A stretch of DNA of 64,000 bases, taken from assembly GCA_049647585.1 (NCBI GenBank), contig JBARXY010000007.1, positions 34,467 to 98,466 on the forward strand. Reading direction: 5' to 3'. The translations under genes were made by a program, and so were the position numbers. Positions 9,934-18,707 of the stretch are shown here, in pieces (position 1 is the stretch's first letter; each line of letters opens with the position of its first letter). The notes under the pieces are model-generated. The model saw only the letters and a program-made list of their open reading frames with translations, was not told the DNA's origin and made no database searches. Source of the DNA: JAGQSZ01 sp049647585 (GTDB taxonomy: Bacteria > Actinomycetota > Acidimicrobiia > Acidimicrobiales > Microtrichaceae).

Positions 9934-11867
9934 ACGCAGAGCCCGGTCCGCGTTCGGACCGAATTGTCTTCTTCGGCTCCTACGACCAGAGCCTGCACCC
10001 GCGGGTAGCGGTTCTGCGCGAGGGGCTCATCGCCCTTGGTCACGACGTCACCCAGGTCAACGAGCCCCTCGGGCTGTCGACCGCCGACAAGGTCCATGCC
10101 GCAAGTTCGACAGGGGGTGCACTGCGACTGCTGCGGGCCATCCTCGTCGCCTGGATTCCGCTGTGGCGACGAGGGCGAAAGGTGGAGACCCCGGACCTGG
10201 TCGTGGTCGGCTACCTGGGACATTTTGATGTTCACCTCGCCAGAATGGTCTGGCCGAAGGCGGTCATTGCGCTCGATCACATGGTCGGCCTCGCCGACAC
10301 GGCTCGCGACAGAGGTGTGGCGACCGGGCTCAAGTACAGGTTTCTGAGCTCTCTCGACCGGGCGGCGCTGCGGAAGGCCGACGTAGTGCTCGTCGACACC
10401 GCCGAAGAGCTCGGGCAATTGTCCGAAGAGGTCGCGAACCGAGCCGTGGTTGTGCCGGTCGGAGCCACACAGGTCTGGTTCGAACAGTCCACCCCGCCGC
10501 CTCCGCCTCCACTGAAGGTGTGCTTCGTGGGGCTGTACACACCCTTGCACGGGGCGACCGTCATCGGGCGGGCAATCGCCCGACTGGCAAATGACCCGCG
10601 CATCGAGTTCACGATGGTCGGCTCCGGCCAGGACCTCGACGGGACCGTCTCGGCAGCGAACCAAGGCACAGCGAGCGACGGCAGGACCGCTGAGAACGTG
10701 CGTTGGATCGACTGGGTCGACAACGCCGCTCTACCCGACCTGGTTGCGTCGCAGCATGTCTGCCTGGGCATCTTTGGCACGACCCCGAAGGCCATGCGGG
10801 TGGTTCCGACGAAGGTGTACCAGGGCCTGGCGGCCGGAAATCTCGTTGTGACCTCCGATACCGAAGTCCAACGCCGAGCACTGGGCGACGTTGCCCTCTA
10901 CGTACCGGCGGGGGATGACGAGGCCCTCGCCGAATGCCTGTCCAAGGTTGCCGACGACCCGGAACGCTACGGAATCGGTGCATCAGCGGGCCGGGAGAGG
11001 GCGGAGAACTTTCTGCCCGAACGGGTCGTGAAGGCACTTGATGACCGGAGAGGAGCCCGGAGAGGAGCGATGTCGCCACGGACAGACCTTTCCCAAGGGC
11101 CTGCGATTCCCCCCAATGGCTGGCTGCGCTTCGATCTACTGCGCGGCTATTTCGGAAACCTGGCTCCGTCGAAGGTGCTCGAGATCGGCCCCGGCAGGGG
11201 AGCGGTTGCGGCCCGATTGGTGAAGGCCGGTCACGACTACACCGGTGTCGAGATGTCGACCGAGGCGCGAACTGCCACAGCCGAACTGGTCCGCGGTATT
11301 CCCGAGGGCACAGGTCGACTCCTGGAGTCGCTCGATGAACTCGCCGGGGACGAACTATTCGACGTCGTGTGCGCTTTCGAGGTTCTGGAACATGTCGAAC
11401 ATGACAGGACGGTCCTTGGTGAGTGGGTCAGCCATCTTCAGCCAGGTGGACTGTTGTTGCTGTCGGTTCCCGCGTGGCCACAGCGCTACTCGACCCACGA
11501 TTTCGAAGTTGGCCACTTCCGCCGCTACGAACCCCAAGAGCTGGCGGCCATGGCAACCGATCTGGGTCTGGTGGACGTCGAGGCGCGCCTCTATGGATTT
11601 CCGCTCGGCTTCGGACTCGAGTGGATCCGCAACACGATGTCGAAGCGCATCCAGAGGGGATCCGAGGTCGAAGCGGAGTCCACCCTCGATCGGACCAAGC
11701 GGAGCGGCGGCTGGTTCCAGCCTCCCAGATCGGCAAATTCGTTCATCCGTGCAGGAACCTGGCCGTTCCGAGTGGCCCAACGATTGGTTCCCAATAGGGG
11801 GACGGGACTGCTGTTGATCGCCCGCAAACCGGCACTGGGCGAAGCCCGCCCCGGCAGTCGTGGTTGA
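9930..11867 (+). CDS. GT4 glycosyltransferase fused to a class I methyltransferase
   Basis: A 645-aa open frame with no stop between two enzymes. Residues ~8-375 are a GT-B family 4 glycosyltransferase (RIVFFGSYDQS at the N-terminus, a late PTKVYQGLAAG donor site). Residues ~395-640 are a SAM methyltransferase (VLEIGPGRGAVAARL, VVCAFEVLEHVEHD). The TTG start at 9930 overlaps the previous stop (TTGA). An ATG at 11070, preceded by AGAGGAGCG, could start the methyltransferase as a separate product in the same frame. The linker holds a perfect in-frame tandem repeat (RRGA twice). It could therefore be a true fusion or two genes that lost a stop codon. Confidence 0.8.
   Translation: MNAEPGPRSDRIVFFGSYDQSLHPRVAVLREGLIALGHDVTQVNEPLGLSTADKVHAASSTGGALRLLRAILVAWIPLWRRGRKVETPDLVVVGYLGHFDVHLARMVWPKAVIALDHMVGLADTARDRGVATGLKYRFLSSLDRAALRKADVVLVDTAEELGQLSEEVANRAVVVPVGATQVWFEQSTPPPPPPLKVCFVGLYTPLHGATVIGRAIARLANDPRIEFTMVGSGQDLDGTVSAANQGTASDGRTAENVRWIDWVDNAALPDLVASQHVCLGIFGTTPKAMRVVPTKVYQGLAAGNLVVTSDTEVQRRALGDVALYVPAGDDEALAECLSKVADDPERYGIGASAGRERAENFLPERVVKALDDRRGARRGAMSPRTDLSQGPAIPPNGWLRFDLLRGYFGNLAPSKVLEIGPGRGAVAARLVKAGHDYTGVEMSTEARTATAELVRGIPEGTGRLLESLDELAGDELFDVVCAFEVLEHVEHDRTVLGEWVSHLQPGGLLLLSVPAWPQRYSTHDFEVGHFRRYEPQELAAMATDLGLVDVEARLYGFPLGFGLEWIRNTMSKRIQRGSEVEAESTLDRTKRSGGWFQPPRSANSFIRAGTWPFRVAQRLVPNRGTGLLLIARKPALGEARPGSRG
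11046..11069 (+). repeat. Tandem 12-bp repeat carrying a Shine-Dalgarno-like core in the GT-methyltransferase linker
   Basis: Two adjacent copies of CGGAGAGGAGC plus one base lie immediately before the ATG at 11070. Each copy contains GGAGAGGAG, a strong ribosome-binding sequence. The repeat unit is a multiple of three, so it keeps the long frame open and encodes RRGARRGA. Confidence 0.75.
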
Positions 11868-12772
11868 TGAAGAACCGATGGATCCGTCTTGTCGTTCTGG
11901 CCGTTGGAATACCGGCGATCGTCATAGCCGGCTGGTACACCTACGGCGATATCAAGGAGCTTGACGCCCCACCGCTGTGGGCGCTCATACCTGCAGCGAT
12001 GGCCAACATCGTCTCGCTGTGGTGCAGTTCGCGGAGCTGGGAGGTGCTCTTCGGCGCTGCGGTCCCGCGCAGGGTCCTCAACGACGCCTTCTACAGCTCA
12101 CAGTTGATGAAGTACACCCCCGTCGGTGGCTTCGCACAGGCGTTGGGTCAGGCAGCGATGGCGCGGACCGAGGAGGTCGGCACGGCCCGGGCGGGTACCG
12201 CGATGCTCGTCTCCAAGCTGACGATGGTCATCTCGGGTGGAGTGTTCGGACCAGTTCTGAGCCTCTCCAATCCATCCATGCCCGGATGGATCCGTATCGC
12301 TCTCCTCCTCACGCCCCTCATATTCCTCTTCGGCAAACGGGAGCTGTTGCAGTGGTCTCTGGACCAACTGCGCAAGGTGCTTCCGCGCACCCCCGACCAT
12401 ACGGTTCTTCCTGCTCAGTCAGATGTCTGGATCTCGGTACTGTGGGCCGTTCCGGCTCTGGGCTTCGCAGGCGTGGCATTCGCTTGCCTTTCGGTACCCG
12501 CCGGAATTGACGTCAACTTCGTACAGGCCTCGGCCGGTTTCGCGTTGGCCTGGGTCGTCGGATTCCTGGTGATACCGGTCCCGGCAGGGTTGGGTGTCAG
12601 GGAGGCATCGCTGGGGCTGCTCGTCGGCGGCAACCCGGGAGCAAAGCTGGTCGCAGCGGTGCTGTTCAGGGCAGTAGCGATCGTGACCGAGGCTCTGCTC
12701 TTCTCGGTCGTCAAACTGCGAAACCGGGGAACGGGGCTGGGCAGCGACGCGCAATCCGGATCTGACCAGTAG
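11867..12772 (+). CDS. UPF0104 / flippase-like integral membrane protein
   Basis: Membrane protein of 301 aa with about eight hydrophobic helices, resembling the lysylphosphatidylglycerol synthase transmembrane region family (UPF0104/AglD-like), members of which are linked to lipid or polyprenol-sugar flipping. The motif GVREASLGLLVGG near the C-terminus is the conserved signature. ATG 11867 is chosen because it overlaps the preceding stop (TGATG); a TTG three bases earlier is possible. A second family member lies at 18642-19616. It probably acts with the glycosyltransferases upstream. Confidence 0.8.
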   Translation: MKNRWIRLVVLAVGIPAIVIAGWYTYGDIKELDAPPLWALIPAAMANIVSLWCSSRSWEVLFGAAVPRRVLNDAFYSSQLMKYTPVGGFAQALGQAAMARTEEVGTARAGTAMLVSKLTMVISGGVFGPVLSLSNPSMPGWIRIALLLTPLIFLFGKRELLQWSLDQLRKVLPRTPDHTVLPAQSDVWISVLWAVPALGFAGVAFACLSVPAGIDVNFVQASAGFALAWVVGFLVIPVPAGLGVREASLGLLVGGNPGAKLVAAVLFRAVAIVTEALLFSVVKLRNRGTGLGSDAQSGSDQ

Positions 12773-12833
12773 CCGGGTCGGGTATGGTTCGCGCAAGTGG
12801 CAGCGTCGCCACCGATAGTTGGGGGAGGAACCC

Positions 12834-14885
12834 GTGAAGAGAATTCGTATTGTGTCGGCGATCAGCGTCATTTCGTTGCTGGTCATGGCCGGCTTCAGCG
12901 GGAGTGCTGGGGCTGACCCGGCAGCCGCCGGGCCTCCCACTGCCTCAGTAGCTGCCCAGCCGGACTACCGGCCGCTCGACCCCGCCCGCTTGGCAGATAC
13001 CAGGTCCGGTCGACCGACCATCGACAACCTGTTCCGTGGTTCAGGACTTGTGACGCCGACCTCTCCTCTGGTGCTCACGGTCGGGGGACGCGGTGGAGTT
13101 CCGGCGACCGGCGTGGCCGGAGTGGCACTGAACGTCACCGCGACCGGCGCTCCGATTTCGGGCTACGTGACCGTCTATCCGACCGGTCAGCCTCGGCCCA
13201 AGGCGTCAAATATCAACTTCGACCGGAACAAGACCGTCGCCAACTCAGTGATCGCGACCCTGAGCGGCGCCAACCAGGTGACGATTTTCAGTTCGTCCCC
13301 CGCCCACATCATCGTGGACGTCTCCGGGTACTTCACCGCCGGAGGAATCACTGCACTGTTGCCGGCCCGATTGGCGGACACCCGTTCAAACGGGACTTCG
13401 GTGGATGGCAGCTTCATCCGCAGCGGTCCGATCTCATACAGCAAGAACCTCCAGCTGACCGTCCTGGGCAGAGGCGGCGTGCCTGCTAGCAACGTCGCGG
13501 CAGTCGCCCTGAACGTTGTCGCCGTCAACCCGGTCAGCGATGGATACCTGACCGTGTTCCCAACCGGGACGACCCGTCCGAATGCTTCGAACGTCAACTT
13601 CGGGCCGGGCCAGACCATTTCCAATTCGGTGGTCGTCAAAGTCGGCTCCGCAGGCCAGGTAACGGTCCTCACATCGAGCCGGGCGACGAACGTCGTAGTG
13701 GACGTAACCGGGTACTTCACCACTGGTTCGTCCTATGTAGCGCTGAACCCAGCAAGGTTCGCCGACACCAGACCGACCGGTTCAACCGTCGCTGGCCCGT
13801 CCTTCGCTCCCAGTTACAACTCATCCAGAGTGGGTCCGGTCGGGACCCGGACCAGGAACGGCGATCAGATCGACATAGTCGTCTCCAGCCGAGGTTCGAT
13901 ACCCGCCAGCGACACCGGTGCGGTCATCATGAACGTGACGGTCACAGCGCCGAGCACTAGCGGATACCTGACCGTTTTTCCCACCGATTCAAGACGGCCC
14001 ACGGCATCGACGGTCAACTTCGATGCAGGGAAGACCGTACCAAACATGGTCATTGCCAAGGTCGGTAGGGGTGGCGGCGTCTCCGTCCTTTCTTCGGCCC
14101 AGGGCGCGCACGTCGTGGTCGACATTCTCGGCTATCTGCCCGGTGTGTCGACTGCCGGGACTCCCACCACGTGGACATCGATAATGCGGGACTTCGTGAA
14201 CATGCCGCTCAGCTACGACCGCTGTTATCCGATCGGGTACAAGATCAATCCGGCCGGCGCTCCAACCGGTTGGATTGCAGACATCAAGGCGGCGTTTGCC
14301 ACGATCACCGCGTCAACCGGGCTGGTCTTTAGCGACCTCGGGACGACGACCGAGGCCCCGACTCCGGGTAGGGAATCGTTCGATGTCAACGACAATCTGA
14401 AGCCGATTCTGGTGGCATTTACCACGGAGTCGGTGATTCCGGACCTCGGCGGGAGCGTCGTCGGTGTCGCCGGATCCAACTCACTTGGCGGGTTCGACAG
14501 CACAGGCACCTTCTACCTGCCCGAGCAGTTCATAACCGGAGACGCCTACTTCGATCGTGATGCCGCAATCCCGAGCGGCTTCGGTGCGGGGCAGTTCGGC
14601 GTCCTGGCACTTCACGAACTGGGCCACGTCGTAGGCCTCGGCCATGTGGACAACACCGATGAGATCATGAATCCGTTCCTGATCAGCCGGGCCGCCTATT
14701 ACGGGACCGGTGACCTCGACGGGCTCGGCATCCTCTACAAGACCCAGAGCTGCCCGCAGTCGCCCGCCACATACTTGTCGGCGGTATGGGGACCTGACTC
14801 TGCCGCTTCGATGTTGGGCAAGCTCGACGGCTCCGGTCTCGAAGCGACAGACCTGGACATCAACCGTCGGGTAATCGTCGACTGA
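12834..14885 (+). CDS. Secreted matrixin-like zinc metalloprotease with three N-terminal repeat domains
   Basis: Signal peptide (KRIRIVSAISVISLLVMAGF, predicted cleavage after AGA) followed by three tandem domains of ~130 residues, each running from PARLADTR to a VDVxGYF end with an internal GRGGVPA and a repeated SNxNF block. These repeats are common on actinobacterial secreted proteins. Residues ~440-640 are a metzincin-type protease: HELGHVVGLGH zinc site and a Met-turn in EIMNPF. The GTG start has a strong GGGGGAGGAA ribosome site at 12821-12830. The protein may act on surface or extracellular proteins; the target is unknown. Confidence 0.87.
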   Translation: MKRIRIVSAISVISLLVMAGFSGSAGADPAAAGPPTASVAAQPDYRPLDPARLADTRSGRPTIDNLFRGSGLVTPTSPLVLTVGGRGGVPATGVAGVALNVTATGAPISGYVTVYPTGQPRPKASNINFDRNKTVANSVIATLSGANQVTIFSSSPAHIIVDVSGYFTAGGITALLPARLADTRSNGTSVDGSFIRSGPISYSKNLQLTVLGRGGVPASNVAAVALNVVAVNPVSDGYLTVFPTGTTRPNASNVNFGPGQTISNSVVVKVGSAGQVTVLTSSRATNVVVDVTGYFTTGSSYVALNPARFADTRPTGSTVAGPSFAPSYNSSRVGPVGTRTRNGDQIDIVVSSRGSIPASDTGAVIMNVTVTAPSTSGYLTVFPTDSRRPTASTVNFDAGKTVPNMVIAKVGRGGGVSVLSSAQGAHVVVDILGYLPGVSTAGTPTTWTSIMRDFVNMPLSYDRCYPIGYKINPAGAPTGWIADIKAAFATITASTGLVFSDLGTTTEAPTPGRESFDVNDNLKPILVAFTTESVIPDLGGSVVGVAGSNSLGGFDSTGTFYLPEQFITGDAYFDRDAAIPSGFGAGQFGVLALHELGHVVGLGHVDNTDEIMNPFLISRAAYYGTGDLDGLGILYKTQSCPQSPATYLSAVWGPDSAASMLGKLDGSGLEATDLDINRRVIVD

Positions 14886-14946
14886 CTAGTCCGAGAGTCA
14901 GCGCAATGAGGTCAATACAGCGAAGCTCGGAGGTGGATGCCGTCTG

Positions 14947-15726
14947 TCAGTCGTCGCCTAGGTCCGCGGGAACGTGATTCAGTTCGGCAATTGCCATGTA
15001 GCCAAGGCTGACTCTGTTAGCACTTCGAGGAAAATCGGGCGATACATCTCTGATCGATAGCAGTACCCGCTCGATCGTTGAAAGCAGCGCGAGGATAATG
15101 CGTCCAACTTTCCTTGATCTCGAGCGGAGCATCGCTTGCCTCAAAAACATACAAATAGCGGTCAACGCAAAATTGCTCAGCAGAGCCAGCAGTCCACCCT
15201 TCGCAGTGAGGTTTGTCACCGTCAGGCCCCTAGCTTCTAGCGATGCCGTCAAACCGTGATGCGTGAACCGTCGATGGTCGTGGGGTGGCTCATGTGTCGG
15301 ATAGAAGTACGGAACTGTGATGATGACGTTTCCGCCAGGAGCTAGAACTCTTCTGATTTCGTGCATCGACGCTTCGAAGTCGGTTACGTGTTCCAGCACT
15401 TCGGTGGCAACGACGACATCGAACGATCCGTCTTGGAATGGAAGCATTTCGGCCCCGGTGATGACCGATAGTCCGGGGTGAGCCGCAATGTCAGTGGTGA
15501 CCACGAAATCACAACGTGAGGAGTACCACGCCGCATACGGGCTGTTGCCAGCACCGAGGTCAAGGACTCTGCCTCGAAACAGGTCCATGTGACGCCGCAG
15601 GTATTCGCCAACGATTACTCCCGGAAACAGCGATGCTGTTGTCAGCGGGTCGGGACACGGTGCACCACGGATGATCCGACAGGTCCCTTGTCTCTCTCTG
15701 ACTCGATCTGAAGACTTGGTACTCAC
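14947..15726 (-). CDS. Class I SAM-dependent methyltransferase
   Basis: Methyltransferase of 259 aa with motif VLDLGAGNSPYA, acidic VTTDIA, and VVVATEVLEHVTD, followed by a FYPTHEPPHDHRRFT loop seen in sugar or lipid methyltransferases near polysaccharide genes. A hydrophobic stretch around residue 180 suggests membrane association. Its GTG start overlaps the 3' end of the aminotransferase gene by 4 bp, so the two are co-transcribed and it probably methylates the same sugar or carrier-linked intermediate (inference). Confidence 0.82.
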   Translation of the reverse strand: MSTKSSDRVRERQGTCRIIRGAPCPDPLTTASLFPGVIVGEYLRRHMDLFRGRVLDLGAGNSPYAAWYSSRCDFVVTTDIAAHPGLSVITGAEMLPFQDGSFDVVVATEVLEHVTDFEASMHEIRRVLAPGGNVIITVPYFYPTHEPPHDHRRFTHHGLTASLEARGLTVTNLTAKGGLLALLSNFALTAICMFLRQAMLRSRSRKVGRIILALLSTIERVLLSIRDVSPDFPRSANRVSLGYMAIAELNHVPADLGDD

Positions 15727-16853
15727 GATGTGAACGAGGTAACTACTTCGAGCACCCTGTCGACTTCGCCATTTGTCAGATCCGGGTAGAGCGGCAGTCT
15801 CGCCAGCCGAGAAGCGACGGAATCCGTCACCGGGAGATCTCCGACGTGTCCCAATTCCTGTGCAATTCGAGTCGAGTGAAGCGGCACGTAGTGGAAAGCC
15901 GACCCAACATTGTTGGCCTTCATGTGGTCTAGGAAGTCGTGTCGCTTGCCGGCCGAGGGAAGAAGGATATGGAACAGGTGGGCTGCATGAGTTGAATCCT
16001 CGTGTGGCGCCGGAAGCTGGATACCTTCACTCTGCGCCCATGACTCAAGCTCGGTCTTGTATCTGGACCAGATCCTGTGCCGAGACTTCTGTACATACTC
16101 GAATGCCGAAAGCTGGGCGCCCAGCATCGCCGCAAGGACTTCACTGAGCAGGTAGCTGGAGCCGATCTCGACCCAGGAGTACTTGTCGATGTCGCCGCGC
16201 ATGAAGGCCCGCCGATTAGTTCCTTTTTCTCGGAGTATCTCCGCTCTGTGCACCAGGGAGGGATCGTTGATGAGGAGCGCGCCACCTTCCCCACATTGGA
16301 AATTCTTCGTGTCGTGAAAACTCAGGGCCGCCAAGGATCCGATCGAGCCGAGTGGGCGGTCCTTCCAGGTCCCGCCGAGGCCGTGGGCGTTGTCCTCTAT
16401 GACGGGCACACCATGCTTATTGCCCAGGGCCAGTAGCTGATCCATCTCGCAGCTGACTCCTGCATAGTGGACCACCACGATCGCCTTGGTTCTGGGCGTG
16501 ATGGCGGAAGCCGTAGCGGCTGGATCGATGTTCAATGTCACGGGATCGACATCCACGAAGACGGGCTTGGCTCCGCGTAGGACGTAAGCGTTGGCGGTCG
16601 AGACGAACGTGAACGAAGGCATGATCACCTCATCGCCCGGTTCGATGTCCAACAGCAGGCCCGATAATTCGAGCGCATGCGTACACGATGGTGTCAGTAG
16701 AACTGACGGCGAAGCGGTGAGGTGACTGAGCTCGGCTGCGACCGCCTCTGAATACGGGCCATCCCCGTGGAAGTGGCCCGATGCGAGGGCTTTTGCAATG
16801 TGAGCTTCCTCATTACCTGTGAGGTATGGTCGGTGAAATCGTACTGGTGACAC
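15723..16853 (-). CDS. wecE: WecE-like dTDP-4-keto-6-deoxyhexose aminotransferase (DegT/DnrJ/EryC1 family)
   Basis: PLP-dependent sugar aminotransferase closely resembling enterobacterial WecE/RffA, which makes dTDP-4-amino-4,6-dideoxygalactose. LLTPSCTHALE, GDEVIMPSFTFVSTANA, VVHYAGVSCEMD, HDTKNFQCGEGG (catalytic Lys) and the GTNRRAF segment follow the family in order. The open frame extends to 17102, but the GTG at 16853 gives 376 aa, the WecE length, and avoids overlapping the divergent acyltransferase gene, so the extension is rejected. With that acyltransferase (WecD-like role) it suggests an N-acetylated 4-amino-deoxysugar in the surface glycan. No dTDP-glucose synthesis genes are seen in the window. 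Confidence 0.88.
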   Translation of the reverse strand: MSPVRFHRPYLTGNEEAHIAKALASGHFHGDGPYSEAVAAELSHLTASPSVLLTPSCTHALELSGLLLDIEPGDEVIMPSFTFVSTANAYVLRGAKPVFVDVDPVTLNIDPAATASAITPRTKAIVVVHYAGVSCEMDQLLALGNKHGVPVIEDNAHGLGGTWKDRPLGSIGSLAALSFHDTKNFQCGEGGALLINDPSLVHRAEILREKGTNRRAFMRGDIDKYSWVEIGSSYLLSEVLAAMLGAQLSAFEYVQKSRHRIWSRYKTELESWAQSEGIQLPAPHEDSTHAAHLFHILLPSAGKRHDFLDHMKANNVGSAFHYVPLHSTRIAQELGHVGDLPVTDSVASRLARLPLYPDLTNGEVDRVLEVVTSFTS

Positions 16854-16911
16854 TTGCGTCCCGAGGTTTTGATGGAGCCGATCTGTCACGGCCGGTGGTG
16901 TAACGCTAGCA

Positions 16912-17529
16912 ATGTTGATGGGAGCTCCCCGTACTGTGAGGGATAGATCGGTGAGCAGCTCACGGATACGACATGGCGTGTTGATTTTCGTTGATCGGTG
17001 CCTGGCGTGGGTGCCGGACCCTCGATCAAGAGCCAGGATCCTGAAGCTTCTAGGAGCCTCTGTCGGGCGGAATGTCCGAGTACATGCAATACGTCTCATC
17101 AATCTCGATCAGGGCCTGTCGAACCTGATACTTGGCGACGACGTGCACGTCGGAGCCGAATGCTTGTTGGATCTCAAGAACCAAGTTCGGATAGGCGCTG
17201 GCGCCGTGCTGGGACCCCGTGTGATGGTTCTGACCCACCAGGACGCGGGATTGCACCACGGGGCGCCCGTGGCCAATGTAATCGGAACCTTCGACCGGCC
17301 GACAACGGTCGGCGAGGGCGCTTTCATCGGCGCCGGGGCGACGCTCCTGTGTGGCGTCGAGGTGGGTGCACATGCAGTGGTCGGCGCGGGAGCAGTGGTC
17401 ACCGAGGACGTGGAATTCGGAGCTGTTGTCGGCGGCGTACCTGCCCGACGGATCGGCTCCATCGCCGATCAGCTTCTAGCTCAGGGGATCCGCGGACCTC
17501 TCGATTCGACCTGCAGCGGTGAGTCTTGA
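16912..17529 (+). CDS. Hexapeptide-repeat (left-handed beta-helix) acyltransferase
   Basis: Predicted O- or N-acetyltransferase of the maltose/galactoside acetyltransferase type. After an N-terminal helix (LKLLGASVGRNVRVH) come hexapeptide repeats such as VRIGAGAVLG and VGEGAFIGAGATLLCGVEVGAHAVVGAGAVV, with a catalytic-type His in VLTHQDAG. It is divergent from the wecE-like gene and its stop overlaps the downstream GT4 start (TTGA). Context suggests it acetylates the 4-amino sugar made by the aminotransferase; O-acetylation of another residue is equally possible. Confidence 0.82.
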   Translation: MLMGAPRTVRDRSVSSSRIRHGVLIFVDRCLAWVPDPRSRARILKLLGASVGRNVRVHAIRLINLDQGLSNLILGDDVHVGAECLLDLKNQVRIGAGAVLGPRVMVLTHQDAGLHHGAPVANVIGTFDRPTTVGEGAFIGAGATLLCGVEVGAHAVVGAGAVVTEDVEFGAVVGGVPARRIGSIADQLLAQGIRGPLDSTCSGES

Positions 17530-18707
17530 GAAGGCGTGGTGTCACAGCACCATCCGATCGCAATGAGCGGCCTCGGATCATGGTCGCTACGAGTTCGTTT
17601 CCGGCATCCGACTCCGACTCACGCAACGCCGGGGTGTTCGTAGTCGATTTGGCCAGGATGCTCAACGAAGCAGGATGCGATGTCACCGTGATTTCGCCTC
17701 AGCGTACGACGGTGAGCGGCCCGTTCGACACCCTGTCCTTTCCCAGGCTGGGCTCGGAGCCGAGCCTGTCCCATCTGAATCCTCGTACGCCCGGCGGTGC
17801 GCTGAAGCTGGCGTCGGTGCTGCTGGGCGGCATTGTTCAGATGCCTCGTCAGGCTCGCCTACGACGAATTGATCACATTCTTGCCCTCTGGGCGGTCCCA
17901 TCCGGACTGCTCGCTCTGGTTTCGAAGTTTGTGTTCTGCAAGCACTATTCCGTCTGGACGCTGGGATCGGACATCTGGCGGATCCGTGACTATCCGGGTG
18001 GCAGAAAGCTGCTGCGCCTCGTCCTGCGACAGGCCGACCATGTCTACGCCGATGGGATGGGACTTGCAGAGGACACATCGGCAATCTCTGGTAGCAGAAC
18101 TGACTTTCTAGCCACGAGCAGGGTTCTTCTGCCAGCGTCGCGCAAGTTGTGGGCAGACCAATTCCGCCACGTCGTGACGATCGCCAGGTTCCATGAGCAC
18201 AAAGGCGTTGACGTGCTCATTGACGCGGTTGCCTCGATGCCCCCGGAGTTACGGTCCGGTATCCGCGTCCATATCTTCGGAGATGGCCCGATGCGCGGTC
18301 AGCTCGAAAGATCGGTGAATGAGAACTCATTGGGTCAGATTGTCCACTTCGAGGGATTCGCAGATGGTCAACAGGCAGCGGATGCCCTGCGCAGCGCTGA
18401 TCTTGCAGTCGTCCCCTCAAGGGTCGAGAGCATTCCCCTGATCCTCTCCGATATCTGCAATGCCGACGCCCCGATGGTCGTTACCGATGCTGGCGACATG
18501 GGAACTCTCGTGTCGAAATTCGGTGCTGGGCTGGTCGCAGTGGCTGGCGACAGTGGCTCGTTGCGTAATCAGATGGTTTCGGCCCTCACCTCTGATCTGG
18601 ATGTAGCCACGAAGGCAAGATCCGATCTGGCTGAGCATCTTTCACTCCGCAGGAGCGTGATTCGGTTCCTGGACGACCTCTCGATCGGGGCTGCTCGAAC
18701 CGAGTAG
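17526..18707 (+). CDS. Family 4 glycosyltransferase
   Basis: GT-B fold glycosyltransferase, 393 aa. The N-terminal domain carries IMVATSSFPASDSDSRNAGVFV and the C-terminal domain has VTIARFHEHKGVDVLIDAV followed by the ADLAVVPSRVESIPL donor-site region; the usual EGFG-type acidic pair reads VESIP. Translation is coupled to the acyltransferase by a TTGA overlap. It probably transfers the modified amino sugar (inference). The 3' end overlaps the convergent membrane-protein gene by 66 bp. Confidence 0.85.
   Translation: MRRRGVTAPSDRNERPRIMVATSSFPASDSDSRNAGVFVVDLARMLNEAGCDVTVISPQRTTVSGPFDTLSFPRLGSEPSLSHLNPRTPGGALKLASVLLGGIVQMPRQARLRRIDHILALWAVPSGLLALVSKFVFCKHYSVWTLGSDIWRIRDYPGGRKLLRLVLRQADHVYADGMGLAEDTSAISGSRTDFLATSRVLLPASRKLWADQFRHVVTIARFHEHKGVDVLIDAVASMPPELRSGIRVHIFGDGPMRGQLERSVNENSLGQIVHFEGFADGQQAADALRSADLAVVPSRVESIPLILSDICNADAPMVVTDAGDMGTLVSKFGAGLVAVAGDSGSLRNQMVSALTSDLDVATKARSDLAEHLSLRRSVIRFLDDLSIGAARTE

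Noticed and set aside
16854..17102. N-terminal extension of the WecE-like protein
   Set aside because: It overlaps the divergent acyltransferase and is absent from the family; the GTG at 16853 gives the normal 376 aa.
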